This document shows positions 1 through 11,310 of a DNA stretch of 64,000 bases, piece after piece (position 1 is the stretch's first letter; every line of letters begins with the position of its first letter). Under the pieces are notes generated by a model. That model did no database searches. It saw nothing but the letters and a program-made list of their open reading frames with translations, and had not been told where the DNA came from. This DNA comes from Prorocentrum cordatum (Eukaryota > Sar > Dinophyceae > Prorocentrales > Prorocentraceae). The stretch lies in the NCBI GenBank assembly GCA_963575745.1, contig CAUYUJ010015749.1, positions 693,435 to 757,434 of the forward strand, read 5' to 3'. A program made the position numbers and the translations under genes.

Positions 1-300
1 GGACCCGATTGGGGCGACCAGCGTGCGTCGCGGGGACTCCGTGTTGCGCACTGCCCAGCGCCTCGTTCGCCCGTCGTCGCTCTGCCCGGCGGCCAGAGCC
101 TTACCCGCTCACAGCCAGCCAGCTAGTTCGCTTTGCTCCGCGCAGCGGACGACCCGCGTGCGTTGTTGGGACCCCTTCGGGGCGACCGGCGCGCGTCGCG
201 GGGACTCCGCGCTGCGCTGCGCCCGCAGCCTGGGGCACTGGAGTGCGCGGGCAAAGAGGGAGAAAAAGAGGGGGAGGAAGCGGGGGCGATTGACGCGAGG
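1..300. repeat. Degenerate GC-rich direct repeat, ~80-85 bp period
   Basis: A block around GGGCGACCAGCGTGCGTCGC (about 14-60) recurs at 178-230 as GGGCGACCGGCGCGCGTCGC, with a weaker intermediate copy at 140-180. The stretch is open in several frames only because it is GC-rich. I see no gene in it. Confidence 0.5.
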
Positions 301-1740
301 GGCGTGCCGACATGGGCGTCGACATTCATACACGTAGACTCATTCGCACGCGGACTCATTCACAATCAGACGCACTCGTGCTCAAACTCACCCGCTCTCT
401 TTATCAGACCGATCGTTTTCTTCCGTGTTGCGTACCCCGCCACACATCGGCATGCCTCTTCACACGGTTCTTGGCTTCGTAGGGAGCTCCACCGAAGACG
501 AGATTCGCAATGGCGGTACTCTCAACTGCATATGGTTGGGTATTTCTCTCGGTTAAATTGGGGGGGCTCTACAGACCTATTGCGGTTAACACAGTGTCAC
601 GCGCAAATTATGTTCACGGCGCGTGCAGGACAGGAAAAGCAGTGGGCTAAAGAAAAATAGAGCAGCCCTGGTGGGCACATGATAACGCAGCCGACAACAG
701 GGGGGAACAGAGAGGAAATCATCAAGTCATCACAAAACATCATCAATGGGTGATCCGCATGTGGGAGGCCGAAATGCACGCGCAATCAACACATGTAGGC
801 ATGCCTGTTGACTGTTCAGCGCGAGTGTCCATTGGCCTTGCAGCATCGCGGGCCAGTGAGGCCGCCGAAACCTCCTCCTTCTCCCATTTCCCCACTACCT
901 CCCACCACCACTACCATTACGACACAGAAGGGGTTGGGCACCAAACAATATAGATAACATTGGCCCACGCAAGAGGCTGGCTGGTTGCAGGATCGCTGCA
1001 GACCGGTCCGGTACGCATATTCAGCAGAAGCTGTAAAGATCAGGGAATGGGTAGCAGAGGCTATACGGGCAGGGCGGGATTCAGCAGGCAGCGGAGCAGA
1101 GCACCACAGGAGAGCGTTCGGCAGACCGCGGCGGGGAGTAATTCACCCCTGTTGATGGTCAACATAATATTTTAGTGCAAGCAGTGATTCTTCTCATCAC
1201 CTCACCCACCCCAACCCACCCTTCCAAGTCGTGCTCATGTTGTCAACAGGCTGGTATAAGTAAGTGGTTGGCCTGAGAGCGTTGCTTGCGCAGGTCGAAG
1301 TTTGCGGGGTTGGCGGGCTGACGGTGGGAAAATAAACTATTGGCCGATTTGGTAGGACCTTTAAAGATTCTAGGCTGACCCTGCCCGTGCGATTCTGTAT
1401 GAGGTTCAAGTGCAGCACAAAAAGATCGTGATCATCCGCCCCACCTCCCTCGCAGGATGTCGACGTGCACTTGCTCCTTCACCTTGGTTAGTGAGGTCGC
1501 TTCGTCGCCAGACATCGCGCCACCCGGCGCGTTGACGGTCGCGCCCAACTCGGCGATGTTGTGCGCGAGCGCGCGTGCGAGCGCGCGCCCGCGCCGAGCC
1601 CCGCACCGCGGCTCAGGCTTTTGGCGCCGGCCCGGCGCCCCTGAGCCAAAACGGCTACACAACCTCCTCGTCCTTCTCTCGGCGTGTCAGTAAGGCGGGC
1701 AGGGCGTTTTTCTCGAGCCTCCGTCATCATTCATGATCAT
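300..1740. other. Unassigned intergenic DNA
   Basis: About 1.4 kb of lower-GC, mostly unique sequence. No long open frame, splice-framed exon, RNA gene or TIR element could be supported. The frames present are short and none resembles a family I know. Confidence 0.4.
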
Positions 1741-1742
1741 GA

Positions 1743-2505
1743 AGCTTGGCAGCTGCAACGGCTTCAAGGACGGAGCACAGATTGTTTTCAAAATGGGGGT
1801 CTCGCCTCAGACAAGCGCGCATTCGTGTTTAAAAGTTTGCAGCGGCTTCGCGGATGGAGCACCGTTTCTGTTGTGGGAAAATGGTTTAGCGCCAAGCGCA
1901 TTCGTTTTAAACGTTTGCAGCAATGCATCATTTTCAAGATGCGGATTTTTTTTAGAGTGTGGTTTTCACCTCACCGCCACGCACATGTGCGATCACTTGC
2001 TTGAAAACCTTGCAACTACTTCTAGAATGAAAGGCGGTTCCTGGTTCAAAACATAGTTTCCACTTCAGCGCCACACAATGTCATTTCCTTTCGCCATGTT
2101 GCACGATGTTCAAGGGTGGAGGGGGGCCGTATTCAAGAAGGGGTTTTCACTTCACTGCCGCACACCTTCGCCTTGAAAACTTGCAGCGGTTTCAGGGGTG
2201 GAGCACAGGCCGATTATCCAACATGGGAAAATCGATGTATCGTCGAGCCCATGGTTCAAAACTTTTTGCAACAGCTTCAAGGTTGGAGGTGTTCTTTTTC
2301 AACATGCGGTTCTCGCCTTAGCGTCGCACACATTCGGTTCAAACAGTGTAGCATCTACGGAGATGGAACCCGTTCCGATTTCACAATGCGGTTTTCGTTT
2401 CAGTGCCGTGCACATCCGCTTTAAAAGCTTGCAATAGTTGGATCGATGACGGTTGTTTTTCAGTATGTGATTATCGTTTGAGACGCTCTTCGCTGTAAGA
2501 CCCCG
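1743..2505 (+). repeat. ~85-bp degenerate minisatellite, about nine units
   Basis: Units begin near GCAGCGGCTTC(A)AGG and carry a middle block like TTTTCAAAATGCGGTTTTC and an end block like CGCACATTCG then TTTAAAA. Starts fall near 1750, 1839, 1917, 2011, 2100, 2182, 2267, 2347 and 2430. Lengths vary from 78 to 95 bp and identity is low, so the array is old. A related unit with its left flank lies at 26640-26830. Confidence 0.7.
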
Positions 2506-2655
2506 AATGTCGACACATGTACTCAACGTCTTCGACCCACTTGGGGCGATTCTGGAGGCCTCCGAGACTATTTCGGGGTGTCGGAAACCCGAGCAGGCGA
2601 TAGCGGTAACATTTATCAACACATGAGGCCTTTTTGGAGCCCTCTTGAGCCTTGG

Positions 2656-2835
2656 TATCGTTTAACCGATCCCTATCCCCATCCCCATCCACATCTCGAG
2701 TCCCACCGTCTCACCACCTCAGTTGGGGATATGCCCCTCGAAACCCGAAAAGAGCAGCCTATATCCCCATCAGGAGGGTGGATCGGCCAGTGGGGCCCAG
2801 CCCACGCTGGTGGGGATGGGGATCTGTTAAACGAT
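2656..2835 (+). mobile_element. TIR element family C, copy 1
   Basis: The ends are inverted: TATCGTTTAACCGATCCC on the left and GGGGATCTGTTAAACGAT on the right. The interior contains CAGTTGGGGATA and ATCGGCCAGTGGGGCCCA blocks. Two other copies (12615-12805 and 34640-35019) share ends and interior. The family is about 180 bp when uninterrupted. It has no coding capacity, so it is a MITE-like non-autonomous element. Confidence 0.85.
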
Positions 2836-3581
2836 GCTCAAGCCGTTCTCAGGACATCGTGGGCCGTCTTGAGGCCATCTTCGGCCGTCTTGAAATGGAG
2901 AGCCGTCTCCAGCTCCGCTTCGACCTCTGAGAAGCCAAGAGGGCAACACCATGCTGTAACTACGTGTTTGAGCCCCGGGGCGAGGGCATCTTGGTCTACG
3001 GATGTGGCGTGACTCCGGTGGGCGTTGGGGGACTGCATAATCGTTCAATTGTGTTCACGCATCGCGTATCCCGACTTGCCCATTCATAAACGTTACCCAT
3101 GAGAGTTGACGGGAATCGGGAGGAAGAGACGCAGACAGTGAAACGAAACGGGCAACCATGGTGAATTGAGGATGCGGAGGAGGAGGGAGAAGAGGCGAAG
3201 GAGAATGACAGTCTGTCATCCTACTTCTCCTCCTCTCCCTTATTCGTTTTGCACGTTGGGCTCCTGACAAGCTAAACATCGACAGTGTTCTAGCGCTGTT
3301 AGCTCCCTTGTTATTAGCGTTGATAGGCCCGTCGTTTTGGATCATCATTGTTTTAGCGTGGTTTGCTTTCTGATCGAAGGCTGTTCCTTGTCTTCCCTGC
3401 TGTCTTCGCTCTCGATGGTCGATGGCCGATGGCCCCAGGAGGGACAATCGGCTATCGGGCCCGCTAGCCTGCACGCCAGGAGACGGAACTGAGGATGTCG
3501 TAGATTGGCAAGGTTAACAATGCAGCCAAGTGATCTGAAGACGCAGAAAAACATAACTGCATGCGCAATACAAATGACTCG

Positions 3582-3632
3582 TTGTTTTAGCGTTGTTATG
3601 TTCCTTAGAGGGACCTGACAACGCTAAAACAA
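3582..3632. repeat. Perfect 15-bp hairpin
   Basis: TTGTTTTAGCGTTGT (3582-3596) pairs exactly with ACAACGCTAAAACAA (3618-3632) across a 21-nt loop. Related TTAGCG pieces are scattered at 3290-3360, so this may be the end of a decayed inverted-repeat element. Confidence 0.75.
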
Positions 3633-3710
3633 GAAATACCAAACACGCCGAATTCACTAATTTCTGTTTAACACAAAAACGTCCTGGGCATTATGACAAC
3701 CGAAGATGGA

Positions 3711-3866
3711 CGACGAGAGGAGGAGGAGAAGGAGGAGGAGGAGGAGGAGGAGGAGAAGGAGGACGAGGAGGAGGAGAACACATAAGAAGGGGAAGAGGAG
3801 GACAAGGACGAGGAGGACGACGAGGACGAGGCCGAGGAATAATACAAAGACAAGGACGAGGAGGAG

Positions 3867-3898
<32 letters not shown>

Positions 3899-3975
3899 CG
3901 AGGAGGAGGACGAAGAGGAAGAGTGGAGGAGGAGAGGACGAGGAGGACATGGACGAGGAGGACGAGGACGAGGAC
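3711..3975. repeat. (GGA)n purine tract
   Basis: A run of GGA/GAA/CGA triplets. The Arg/Gly-, Glu- or Ser/Leu-rich frames through it on either strand are low-complexity translation, not genes. Confidence 0.9.
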
Positions 3976-4900
3976 TCTGGAAGCCATCTGGGGTCTTTTT
4001 GAGGCTCTCTCGGGGTTCTTCTGGAGAGAATTGGGGTCCTCTTGAGGCTCTTTTGCAGGGTCTTGGGCCCTTGGGGCCCTCTCGGGACCCTCTTGGAGCT
4101 CTCTTGGGGCCCTCGTGGGATCCCTGGAGGGCCTCCTGGGATCATCTTGGAGGCCATCGATCAAAAGAGCGGAGGTCCTAGATTTGCCTCCCCCCCCTGG
4201 GGCCCTGAAAATCGCATCTTGGGCGCTCTTGGAGGCTCTTGGGGCTGTCTGGGGGACCTCTTGGGCCCCTCTTGGGCCTCTCTTGGGCCATCTTGAGCCC
4301 ATCACATGAGGCTTCAAAGGCGCATGGGAAGACACACGGCGAGAAGGCACGAATCACTGATGTTCCTCTGGCTATTTAAGGATGCTGGCCTCTTGGGGGG
4401 GTCCCGAGGGGATTTCCGAGAGCATTCACAACCGCCTTTGTGGCCCTCGTCGGGCCTCCTAGGGGGTGTGCCGGGAGCTACCTTGAACCATCCTCGGTCA
4501 ACGGGAGCCACCTTCGATCGGCGGCGTGCCCGAGGGGGAAGCGAGAAGGAGCAGGCCCTCTCCGAAGGCGGCGGGGCCTCCCAGAAACCCTCGCGCCCTC
4601 CGAGAAGTTCCCTGTGCCTTCGGGCCAAGCTTCTTCTCAGACGGCCGGGGCACTTCCGAGCCTTCCGAGAGGGCCCGGCCCTCCCCCCTCCACGCTTCCC
4701 CTCTGGGCTGGCCGCCGATTGCAAGCCATCTTGGAGCATCGGAGGCCCTCTTGGAGCCATTTGGGGCCATCTTGGGCGCCCTGGCCGCTCGCGAACCTAA
4801 TTACGAGCGAACCTCGGGGAGAGGAGGGGGGTGGCACCCCTCCCCCAAGGAAAGAGGGCCTTGGGCGAGGAAAGGATGGCATCGTTCGACCACGCCCAGA
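3965..4900 (+). repeat. Long dispersed repeat M, copy 1 (CTTGGGGCC-rich)
   Basis: The core is a loose 9-11 bp reiteration of CTTGGGGCC. It is joined to a linker (CATCGATCAAA near 4155), a GGCGAGAAGGC segment near 4338 and a CCGCTCGCGAACC end near 4790. The same order occurs at 35700-36530, and parts at 8790-9320 and 25800-26490. This copy is interrupted by a family D element at about 4517-4720. Confidence 0.65.
4517..4720. mobile_element. TIR element family D, copy 1
   Basis: The left end is CGGCGGCGTGCCCGAGGGGG followed by GAGAAGGAG. The right end is the imperfect complement, finishing in GGCTGGCCGCCG. Inside are the family blocks GGCGGCGGGGCCTCCCAGAA and CCGAGCCTTCCGAG. This is one of at least six copies. 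Confidence 0.65.
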
Positions 4901-4974
4901 GGGCTGGCGGCATTATCCAGCACAATGCGACAGGAACGAATCTGTTGCATTTGCAGCCTCCACGCTTCCCAACG

Positions 4975-5220
4975 TACTTCTCCTCCTCCCTCTCCTTCCC
5001 TCCTCCCACTCCTCCTCCACCTCCTCCATCTCCTCCCCCTTCTCCCTCCCCATCCTCCTCCTTCTCCCTCTCCGTCCTCCTCCTTCACCTCCTCCCCCTC
5101 CTCCTCCTCCTCCTCCCCCTCCTCCCCCTCCTCCTCCTCCCTCCTCCTTCTTCCCCTCCTTCTCCCCCCTCTCCTTCTCCCCCTCCTATTCCCCTCGTCC
5201 CCCCTTCCTCCGCCTCGTCC
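4975..5220. repeat. (TCC)n pyrimidine tract
   Basis: Almost pure C/T triplet repeat. It could act as a polypyrimidine tract for a following exon, but no exon after it could be supported. Confidence 0.9.
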
Positions 5221-5590
5221 CCACAGCCCCGCAGCGGCCGGAGCACGGAGGAAGAGGGAGAAAAGGGAGAGCGAGCATTACGAGCCAGGGCGTGCCAGCA
5301 GAGTGGCACGCCGCACCCATCGGAGGCGTCTCCGACGCGGACCGCGGCGCACGGCCCCGCGGGCGGCTCCGCCCGCGCCTGCGCAGAAGGGCATCCCGCA
5401 GCCCCTGCACGAGATGCAGTCAGCCCGCACAGGAAGGATGGGCAACCTTCCCAGGGGTACCCTCGCATCCCAGCCTCCTGGGTCCATCCTTGGCCACTTT
5501 CGTTGGCCGCGCCCCGCTCGAACCGCTTCGGAATGGGCGTCCGAGGCCCTTGCATCCTTGTCGCGCATCCTTACTATACGGGTTGACTGC
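5220..5590. other. GC-rich unique patch, possible exon
   Basis: Non-repetitive sequence open in two plus frames and one minus frame. It follows a long pyrimidine tract and a CCCCACAG, as a dinoflagellate exon might. The products are Ala/Arg/Pro-rich and match nothing I recognise, and no frame stands out. Confidence 0.2.
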
Positions 5591-5790
5591 ATCCGGAGGG
5601 GAAGAAGCAGGGGGCCATGACCGAGAATGCGCGCGGAAAACGTCGCGCCGATCCTGGCCAGCGTGTATCTTGGCCGGCGCCAGTTCGTGCACCGGCCTCG
5701 CGAATAGGCGACGGCCGACGTGGACCATGGCCAAGATCGGCATGGACAAGATCCCGCGACGTCGCGGTCATGGTCCCCGGTTTTCGACCC
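5590..5790 (-). mobile_element. TIR-like element family L, copy 1
   Basis: Read on the minus strand it matches 41739-41900 over blocks such as ACCATGACC, GCCGATCTTGGCC and GTCGGCCGTCGCC. The element's own ends (CGCGCCGATCCTGGCC and its counterpart) are inverted. Only these two copies are visible and they lie in opposite orientation. Confidence 0.65.
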
Positions 5791-5931
5791 TTCAATCTTC
5801 GAGAGCCTCCAGGAAGAAGGAAAACAAAAAACGAGAGCCTCCATGAGGAGGCGGTGCGCCTGCTGCGGAGGCGGCCCCGCTTCATCGGTGCCTTGGCTGC
5901 CAGGCTGCCGCTTGGCCAGGCAGCGCTGGGT

Positions 5932-6088
5932 TTAAGTTGGGCGCGCCCCTCTGCAAGAGGAATACTCAAGAATTGTGAAAAATAGTTAGGGGACGATTTG
6001 CTGGACGTGCTTGACAATGTTTGAATATGTTTGACAATTGGTTAATCTTCATCCGAAATCCGCCTGTAGGGGGACACGCCCGACCTAA
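5932..6088 (+). mobile_element. MITE family A, copy 1, with 8-bp target duplication
   Basis: A 157-bp element starting TTAAGTTGGGCGCGCCCCTC and ending GGGGGACACGCCCGACCTAA, which are imperfect inverted repeats. It is flanked by identical 8-mers CGCTGGGT at 5924-5931 and 6089-6096. The interior is A/T-rich, unlike the surrounding GC-rich DNA. It has no coding capacity. An 8-bp duplication is typical of hAT-type transposition, but no transposase is present to test that. Confidence 0.9.
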
Positions 6089-6096
6089 CGCTGGGT

Positions 6097-6322
6097 ATCG
6101 GCGGCGAGCGAAGGGGGGGGAAGGAGCAGGAGAAGGCCTTCTCGGAAGGCGGCGGGACTTCCCGGAGGCCGCCCCTCGCACCTCCTGCGATGTCCCCCGT
6201 GCCTTCGGGGAGGGCTCGGCAGGCCCCCCGGAGGGCCAGGGGACCTCCGAGCCCTCCGAGCAGGCCCCCCCCCCCACCCTCCGAGCAGGCCCGCGCCCCC
6301 CCGGGGCTCGCCGCCCGGGGCG
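6097..6322. mobile_element. TIR element family D, copy 2
   Basis: Starts right after the right-hand target repeat of MITE A copy 1 with CGGCGGCGAGCGAAGGGGG. It contains GAAGGCCTTCTCGGAAGG and ends near GGCTCGCCGCCC. The MITE therefore inserted at or next to this element's left edge. Confidence 0.6.
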
Positions 6323-6654
6323 CAGGCCCTTTGCGGTGCTGCTTTTGACAGCTGTCGACAAATGCTGCTGGGGACTCGCAGCACTCGGCTGTGGCAAAGA
6401 GTCGATGTGCGGCGACGCAGGCTGACCTGCCGTCAGCCCGACAGTGATTGTAATGTTTGTTATCTTGTGCAGGGGTCGCCCAGGTGCTCTCCGGCAGAGC
6501 CGCTGGGGGGCCCCAGCCCACGCAGCCCCTCGCAGCCCCCGGGAGCGACCGCTGTCCGGGCCTGGGCCCCAGCGGCGGTGTTGCGCACAGGGGTCGCCGC
6601 GCCGGCTCCCGGCCAAACTTCGCGTGGAGGGGCCCTCCCTCCTCCCCTGTCCCT

Positions 6655-6755
6655 TTCCTCCTCCTCCTCCTCCTCCTCCTCCTCCTCCTCCTCCTTTTTC
6701 CTTCTCCTCCTCCTCCTCCTCCTCCTCCTCCTCCTCCTCCTCCTCCCCCATCCGT
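6655..6755. repeat. (TCC)n tract
   Basis: Near-pure TCC triplets, read as Ser/Leu/Pro homopolymers. No exon was identified after it. Confidence 0.9.
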
Positions 6756-7261
6756 TCCCATATTACACTCCGCGCCTTCGGCCCCTTCAGGGCCTCCTCC
6801 CTGCCTGCCTGCGGGTCTCCCTGCCTGCGCCCAAGCATTGTGAGGGAGCGGGCCTCCTGCGTTGCCCCCACCCTGGTACCCCCGCCATCCCTGCTTCACA
6901 GTCCTGTTGCGACTGTGATGGGCAGCGACATGCGTGGAGCGTGCGGACATGATGTATTCTAAGTCGAGGGAGTGTGCATCCAGGAATGTAGCACGGCAGT
7001 TAGGTTGAGCCGCACGTCTAGTGCCACGTCTTCCATGGTCTTGCTCTTGTGGGCCAACCTGTCAGGCGGACGACCCCGAATCTCTACAACTTTTGCAGTG
7101 CTGTGTACGCATACAACATCAGATCTCCCACCTGCATGCTCCAGTAGATTGGACCAGCTATGTATGTTCTCAGTATCAGCACGCGGTCCTGAGTTTGAGT
7201 TTGAATTGGCAGAGATGGCTGCCAAGACATGCGGTGGACGCACACCAACCAACCACCATTA

Positions 7262-7458
7262 GGGAAACAACAAGTGACATAAGCATAAATACTCGGATGT
7301 CCGCGCGGATTTCTCGGATCGGCGCTGGGGCCCCCCAGCGGCGCCTCCGGCGCCGCCCCTGGCGCGCTCGGCGCGCCAGGGAGGGGGGTCCAGTGCCGAT
7401 CCGAGAAATTTTCGCGGACCTCAGAGTTGTTCATGTTTATGCCACTTTTTGGTTTCCT
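7262..7458. mobile_element. Fold-back element family B, copy 1
   Basis: A long hairpin. The left arm runs from GGGAAACAAC through GACATAAGCATAAA to CGGATTTCTCGGATCGGCG. The right arm is complementary, through CCGATCCGAGAAAT and CATGTTTATGCC to GGTTTCC. The centre is built on GGCGCCTCCGGCGCC and TGGCGCGC palindromes. Ten copies occur in the window and none encodes a protein. Confidence 0.85.
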
Positions 7459-7624
7459 AACCATTCCGGGTGCAATCGAAAGGTACGCTGCATAATTCCA
7501 TCTAGAGCGGGGCTTCCCAACTTGCACCAGCACCGACTGACACGGGTGGACGAGCCCACGTGCCCCGCTCGATACATGAAGGGCTATGTACACCTCCCAC
7601 AAGGGCATCAGCATTCAACTACAA

Positions 7625-7855
7625 GCCTCCTCCTCCTCCTCCTCCTCCTCCTCCTCCCCCTCCTCCTCCTTCTCCTCCCCCTCCTCCTCCTCCTCCTCCT
7701 CCTCCTCCTCCCTCCTCCTCCTCCTCCTCCTCCTCCTCCTCCCCTCACCCACTCGCCTCCCTCTCGTACTCCCCCTCCTCCTCACCCCCTCCTCCTCTTC
7801 CTCCTCCTCCTCCTCCTCCTTTCCCTCCTCCCTCTTCCTCTCCCCTCCCTCCCGA
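7625..7855. repeat. (TCC)n tract
   Basis: Long pyrimidine triplet array with short CCC interruptions, continuing directly into the (GAC)n array. Confidence 0.9.
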
Positions 7856-7881
7856 CGACGGCGACGGCCACGACAACGACC

Positions 7882-7925
<44 letters not shown>

Positions 7926-7937
7926 AGCGACGGCGAT

Positions 7938-7973
<36 letters not shown>

Positions 7974-7983
7974 AACGACGAAC

Positions 7984-8024
<41 letters not shown>

Positions 8025-8030
8025 CGCAAG
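7856..8030. repeat. (GAC)n / (GACGGC)n array
   Basis: Pure GAC triplets with a GATGGC/GACGGC hexamer section in the middle. It would encode poly-Asp, poly-Thr or poly-Arg depending on frame. There is no evidence of translation. Confidence 0.9.
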
Positions 8031-8139
8031 GAGTTGCGGGCGCACGCCGACTGGGACGGCGTCAGCTGCGGGGCGTTGCCCCCGCTCTCTCGGGGGAGCT
8101 GCCCGGGGAGCTGCTGGGGAGTGGGCGGTGGCTCCGTCG

Positions 8140-8300
8140 GGAGGGGGGGGGGGTCAAGAGGACGAGGAGCAGGGCGAGGGGGAGGGGGAGGGGGAGGAGG
8201 AGGAGGAAAAGGATACGGAGGAGGGGGAGGAGGAGGGGGAAGAGGAGGGGGAAGGCAGAACGAGGGGCAGGGTGAGAGAGAGAGAGAGACAGAGAAGCGG
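8140..8300. repeat. (GGGGGA/GGA)n purine tract with a GA run
   Basis: Purine-rich reiteration ending in a short GAGAGAGA run near 8275-8290. With the upstream TCC array it forms a pyrimidine/purine pair flanking 8030-8140, an arrangement also seen at 32330-32855. Confidence 0.8.
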
Positions 8301-8789
8301 ATGATGCAGATGAAGGTGGCGGGAGAGGAAAAGGAGGAGCAGTCGACATCATGCCAACAAGCCCAACACTGTCAAATTGCCCACGCTTCGCGTATCCACG
8401 ACTTTTTTGTCCGTAGCCTCGGGCTCAAGCCGTCTCCTGGGGGGGGGCCTCCTCCCCCCGGGGTTCGGGTTGAGGCTGGCCTGCACGGCCTGGGCGGCGC
8501 GGCGGGGCCGCGCGCCGCGGCCGCCGCCGCCTCCGCCTCGCCATGTCTGCCCGCAGCGGCGCCGGGCTGGCTGAAGCCCCTGCGCCGGAGGCGCCGCGGG
8601 CTCTGCCCGGCCGCCGGCGCGGCCGCCGCTCCCCGCGCGGCCGCGGCGGCCTCGGCCGCCGCCTGCCCCGCGGTCGCGGCCGCGCCTCCCTGGAGACCCC
8701 GGCGGCGCGGCGGCTGCGGCAGCGGCGCGCCGCCGCGGCGGCTGCCGCAGGCTGCGCTGGCGCTCGAGGCGCGCGCGTGGTTCTAGATC

Positions 8790-9330
8790 TCGTGGGAGGC
8801 CTCCCGGAGGCCTCTTGGAAGCAATTGTGAGGCCTCTTGGGCCGTGTTGTGGCTTCTTGGGGCCCATTTTGGGTCTATTGGGAGCCTCTTGGGGCTTCTT
8901 GGGGGAATCTTGGGGGCCTCTTGGGGCCACCTGGGCGCCTCTTGAAGCCCCTTGGGGGCCTCCTGGGGCGGAAGGCTCGGATGTTCGGATTGCGTTCCTT
9001 TTCTTGAACCCTTTTTGGGGCTGGCTTGGGGCCCTTCTGGGGCCTTCTTGGAGCGTCGGGAAGCCGAAAACGCGAGAACGCCAACATCCTTCAACCACCA
9101 TCGGAAACTCAGTGTTTTTGGCATGTGGGGCCTCTCTTCGGAAGCCTCATGGAGGACTCTTGGAGCGTCTTGGACGCCTCTTGACCCATCTGGGGGGCCA
9201 TCTTCGGCGACTTGGGGCGATCTTTCGTTGTCTCGGGGCCTTTTTGGGTCGTCTTGGAGGCTCCCTGGAGCCCTCTGGGCCCGTCTTGGGGCCTTCTTCT
9301 TGGGCCCGAGCAAGTCATGCGGGAAGCCGC
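8790..9330 (+). repeat. Long dispersed repeat M, copy 2
   Basis: CTTGGGGCC-type reiteration with an internal linker (GCCGAAAACGCGAGAACGCC near 9062, then GGAAACTCAGTGTTTTTGG). That linker matches the internal linkers at about 26155 and 36135 in spacing and partial sequence. Confidence 0.6.
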
Positions 9331-9499
9331 GGGGGAGCCCAGGGGGCACGCGGGGAGCCCCGCTAGATTTGAGAGTTTGGGTTCTGGGCCCGCAGAAGCT
9401 CCGCAGGATTGAGGACTGGGGATCAGAGGGTTGAGGCTCAGAGGACGAGGCAGAGGACCTGAGGACACGCCCACTCCGTGCCCAGAGGCACGGTGGCGG

Positions 9500-9546
<47 letters not shown>

Positions 9547-9600
9547 GCACGCACACACACACACACACACACATACACACACACACACAGACACACGTGC
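9500..9600. repeat. (CA)n microsatellite
   Basis: Two CA arrays separated by a short GCACACGGCACG interruption. Confidence 0.95.
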
Positions 9601-10139
9601 ACAGGTGCGCGCATGCATACATCACTGTTAGTAAGACTTTGTACGTACCCCCTTTTCTCTTTGTCCCGCTACTGCCCCGTCCCCTCCCCATACCCTTGTT
9701 TTCCCAAAGGCTTCGGCGGAGGCGGCCACATCCCATTATGTTCCTTGCCGTGGCCTGGTGGCTCCAGTGTGGCGCTTCAACTGGCTGAGCGGCTCATCCG
9801 AGGGTGCTGATTCTGCCTTCTCTTGGCAGAGGGCTTGGACGGCACGGACCGTCTCGGCACGGCACGCGCAGCTACACTGAATCTACCATGGCACACGTCT
9901 TTCACAGGGTAGCAGGGTCGGTCTGTCATGCCATAGAAACGACATTCACGGAGTCGTCACCATTTCAAAGTTTGTTTCCGACAGTTTTGGACATATTGCC
10001 ACCGTTCGGCCGCCAACGCATCATCATTAGTCCGAGCTCCCGCAGGCGCGCCTCGGTTGCTCTGTTCATGGGTGCAGCAGCCGGGCGAGTGTCCACTGCA
10101 GCTTGTGACAACTTAGGCCTCGAAAGGAGGTGGAAGGGG

Positions 10140-10260
10140 AAGGAGGGGAAAGCGGAGGCGGGGGAGGAGGAGGAGGAGGAGGAGGAGGGGAAAGAGGGAG
10201 CGGCGGCGGGCGCAGGAGGACGAGCTAGGAGAGAACGAAGAGCAGGTCGAGAGGGGGCGC
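10140..10260. repeat. GGA/GGGGA purine tract
   Basis: Purine-rich run. The minus-strand frame downstream (10260-10440) reads as ordinary mixed-composition protein and might be an exon, but no acceptor could be placed. Confidence 0.7.
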
Positions 10261-10652
10261 ACGGGGGGGAAAGAGGAGCTCCGCAGCCTGGCTGGGTCGA
10301 GACCGTCGCAAGGTTCCGTTCCTCTCCCGAACCAGCCAGCGTGCACCAGCCCGCCGCACTGTTCTTGATGGCGGCCTTCTTCAGCCAGGGCTACCGCGTC
10401 CAGGCGGCCAGCTCCACAAAGGGCCTCCACGGCAAATAAGGGAATACACCGACGCAGGACAGAATTCGTAATCGGATGTTCTACAGGCGGCCTGCTCGTC
10501 GAGGTGGGGGCGAAAGGTGGACCCGTCCTCCCACTGAGGGGGAAGGTGGGGTTCACTTCGCCTCGGGAGGAGATGCCACGAATGAAGTGAACCCCAACTC
10601 CCCCCTCAGACATCGTGGGGTGGTGGGGTCGGGCTCGCACGTGGCCTCCTAG

Positions 10653-10848
10653 CGTTGTGGAGGACGATCAATGGAGAGGAAGCATGTTTCCAATGTATTT
10701 CCAGATGTCTAAAGCATGTGTGAAACATGTTTCGAACATGCAAAACTATGTTTAAAACATGTCTAGAACATGTTCTTACATTTTGGAACACATGTCAAAT
10801 TAGATGGTAGGACTGTTAGCGTGTCCATCGTCGTGGCATCCACAATCC
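10653..10848 (+). mobile_element. TIR element family H, copy 1
   Basis: The left end GTTGTGGAGGACGATCAATGG is imperfectly inverted against the right end GTCCATCGTCGTGGCATCCA. The interior is rich in ACATGTTT/AACATG palindromes. Copies with the same order lie at 42519-42685 and, right-truncated, at 30885-30975. Confidence 0.7.
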
Positions 10849-11017
10849 TAGCGACGGACGCAGTGCGCCGACGTCGCCAGGCTCCTCCGGGCCTGGCCGC
10901 GAGACGCCCAAGGGGACACCTCTGGAGCGGCGAAGCAGACCGGGCCCGCCTGCGCCGACGTCTGCGCGCGAGTCGCCCGCGCACGATGGGGCGTTCCAGA
11001 AAGGGCCTCGCCTTCGA

Positions 11018-11310
11018 GGAGGAGGAGGAGGAGGAGGAGGAGGAGGAGGAGGAGGAGGAGGAGAGGAGGAGAGGAGGAGGAGGAGGAGGAGGAGGAGGAG
11101 GAGGAGGAGGAGGAGGAGGAGGAGGAAGGGGAGGAGGGAGGAGGAGGGAGGAGGAGATGGAGGAGGAGGAGGAGGAGGAGGAGGAGGGAGGAGGAGGAGG
11201 GAGGAGGAGATGGAGGAGGAGGAGGAGGAGGAGGGAGGAGGAGGAGGAGGAGGAGGAGGAGGAGGGGGAGGAGGGAGGAGGAGGAGGAGGGAGGAGGAGG
11301 AAAGCGGGCG
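11018..11310. repeat. (GGA)n tract with internal higher-order repeat
   Basis: About 290 bp of GGA triplets, with a GGAGGAGATGGA segment repeated about 60 bp apart (near 11150 and 11205). The tract therefore grew partly by block duplication. Confidence 0.9.

Noticed and set aside
3657-4350. Long open frames on both strands through the GGA tract and the CTTGGGG repeat
   Set aside because: They consist of Ser/Leu/Pro/Arg or Gly/Pro-rich translation of simple repeats, open in several frames at once. There are no splice-framed or family features.
4440-5846. A 468-codon plus-strand frame
   Set aside because: It crosses a family D element, a (TCC)n tract and a family L element. The openness comes from GC-rich, stop-poor sequence.
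7021-8786. Frames of 400 codons or more with poly-Asp, poly-Thr and poly-Ser
   Set aside because: Direct translation of the TCC, GAC and GGA arrays.
10260-10440. Minus-strand exon reading AVEALCGAGRLDAVALAEEG
   Set aside because: Composition is plausible, but no acceptor or donor could be placed and the plus strand is also open. Not strong enough to annotate.
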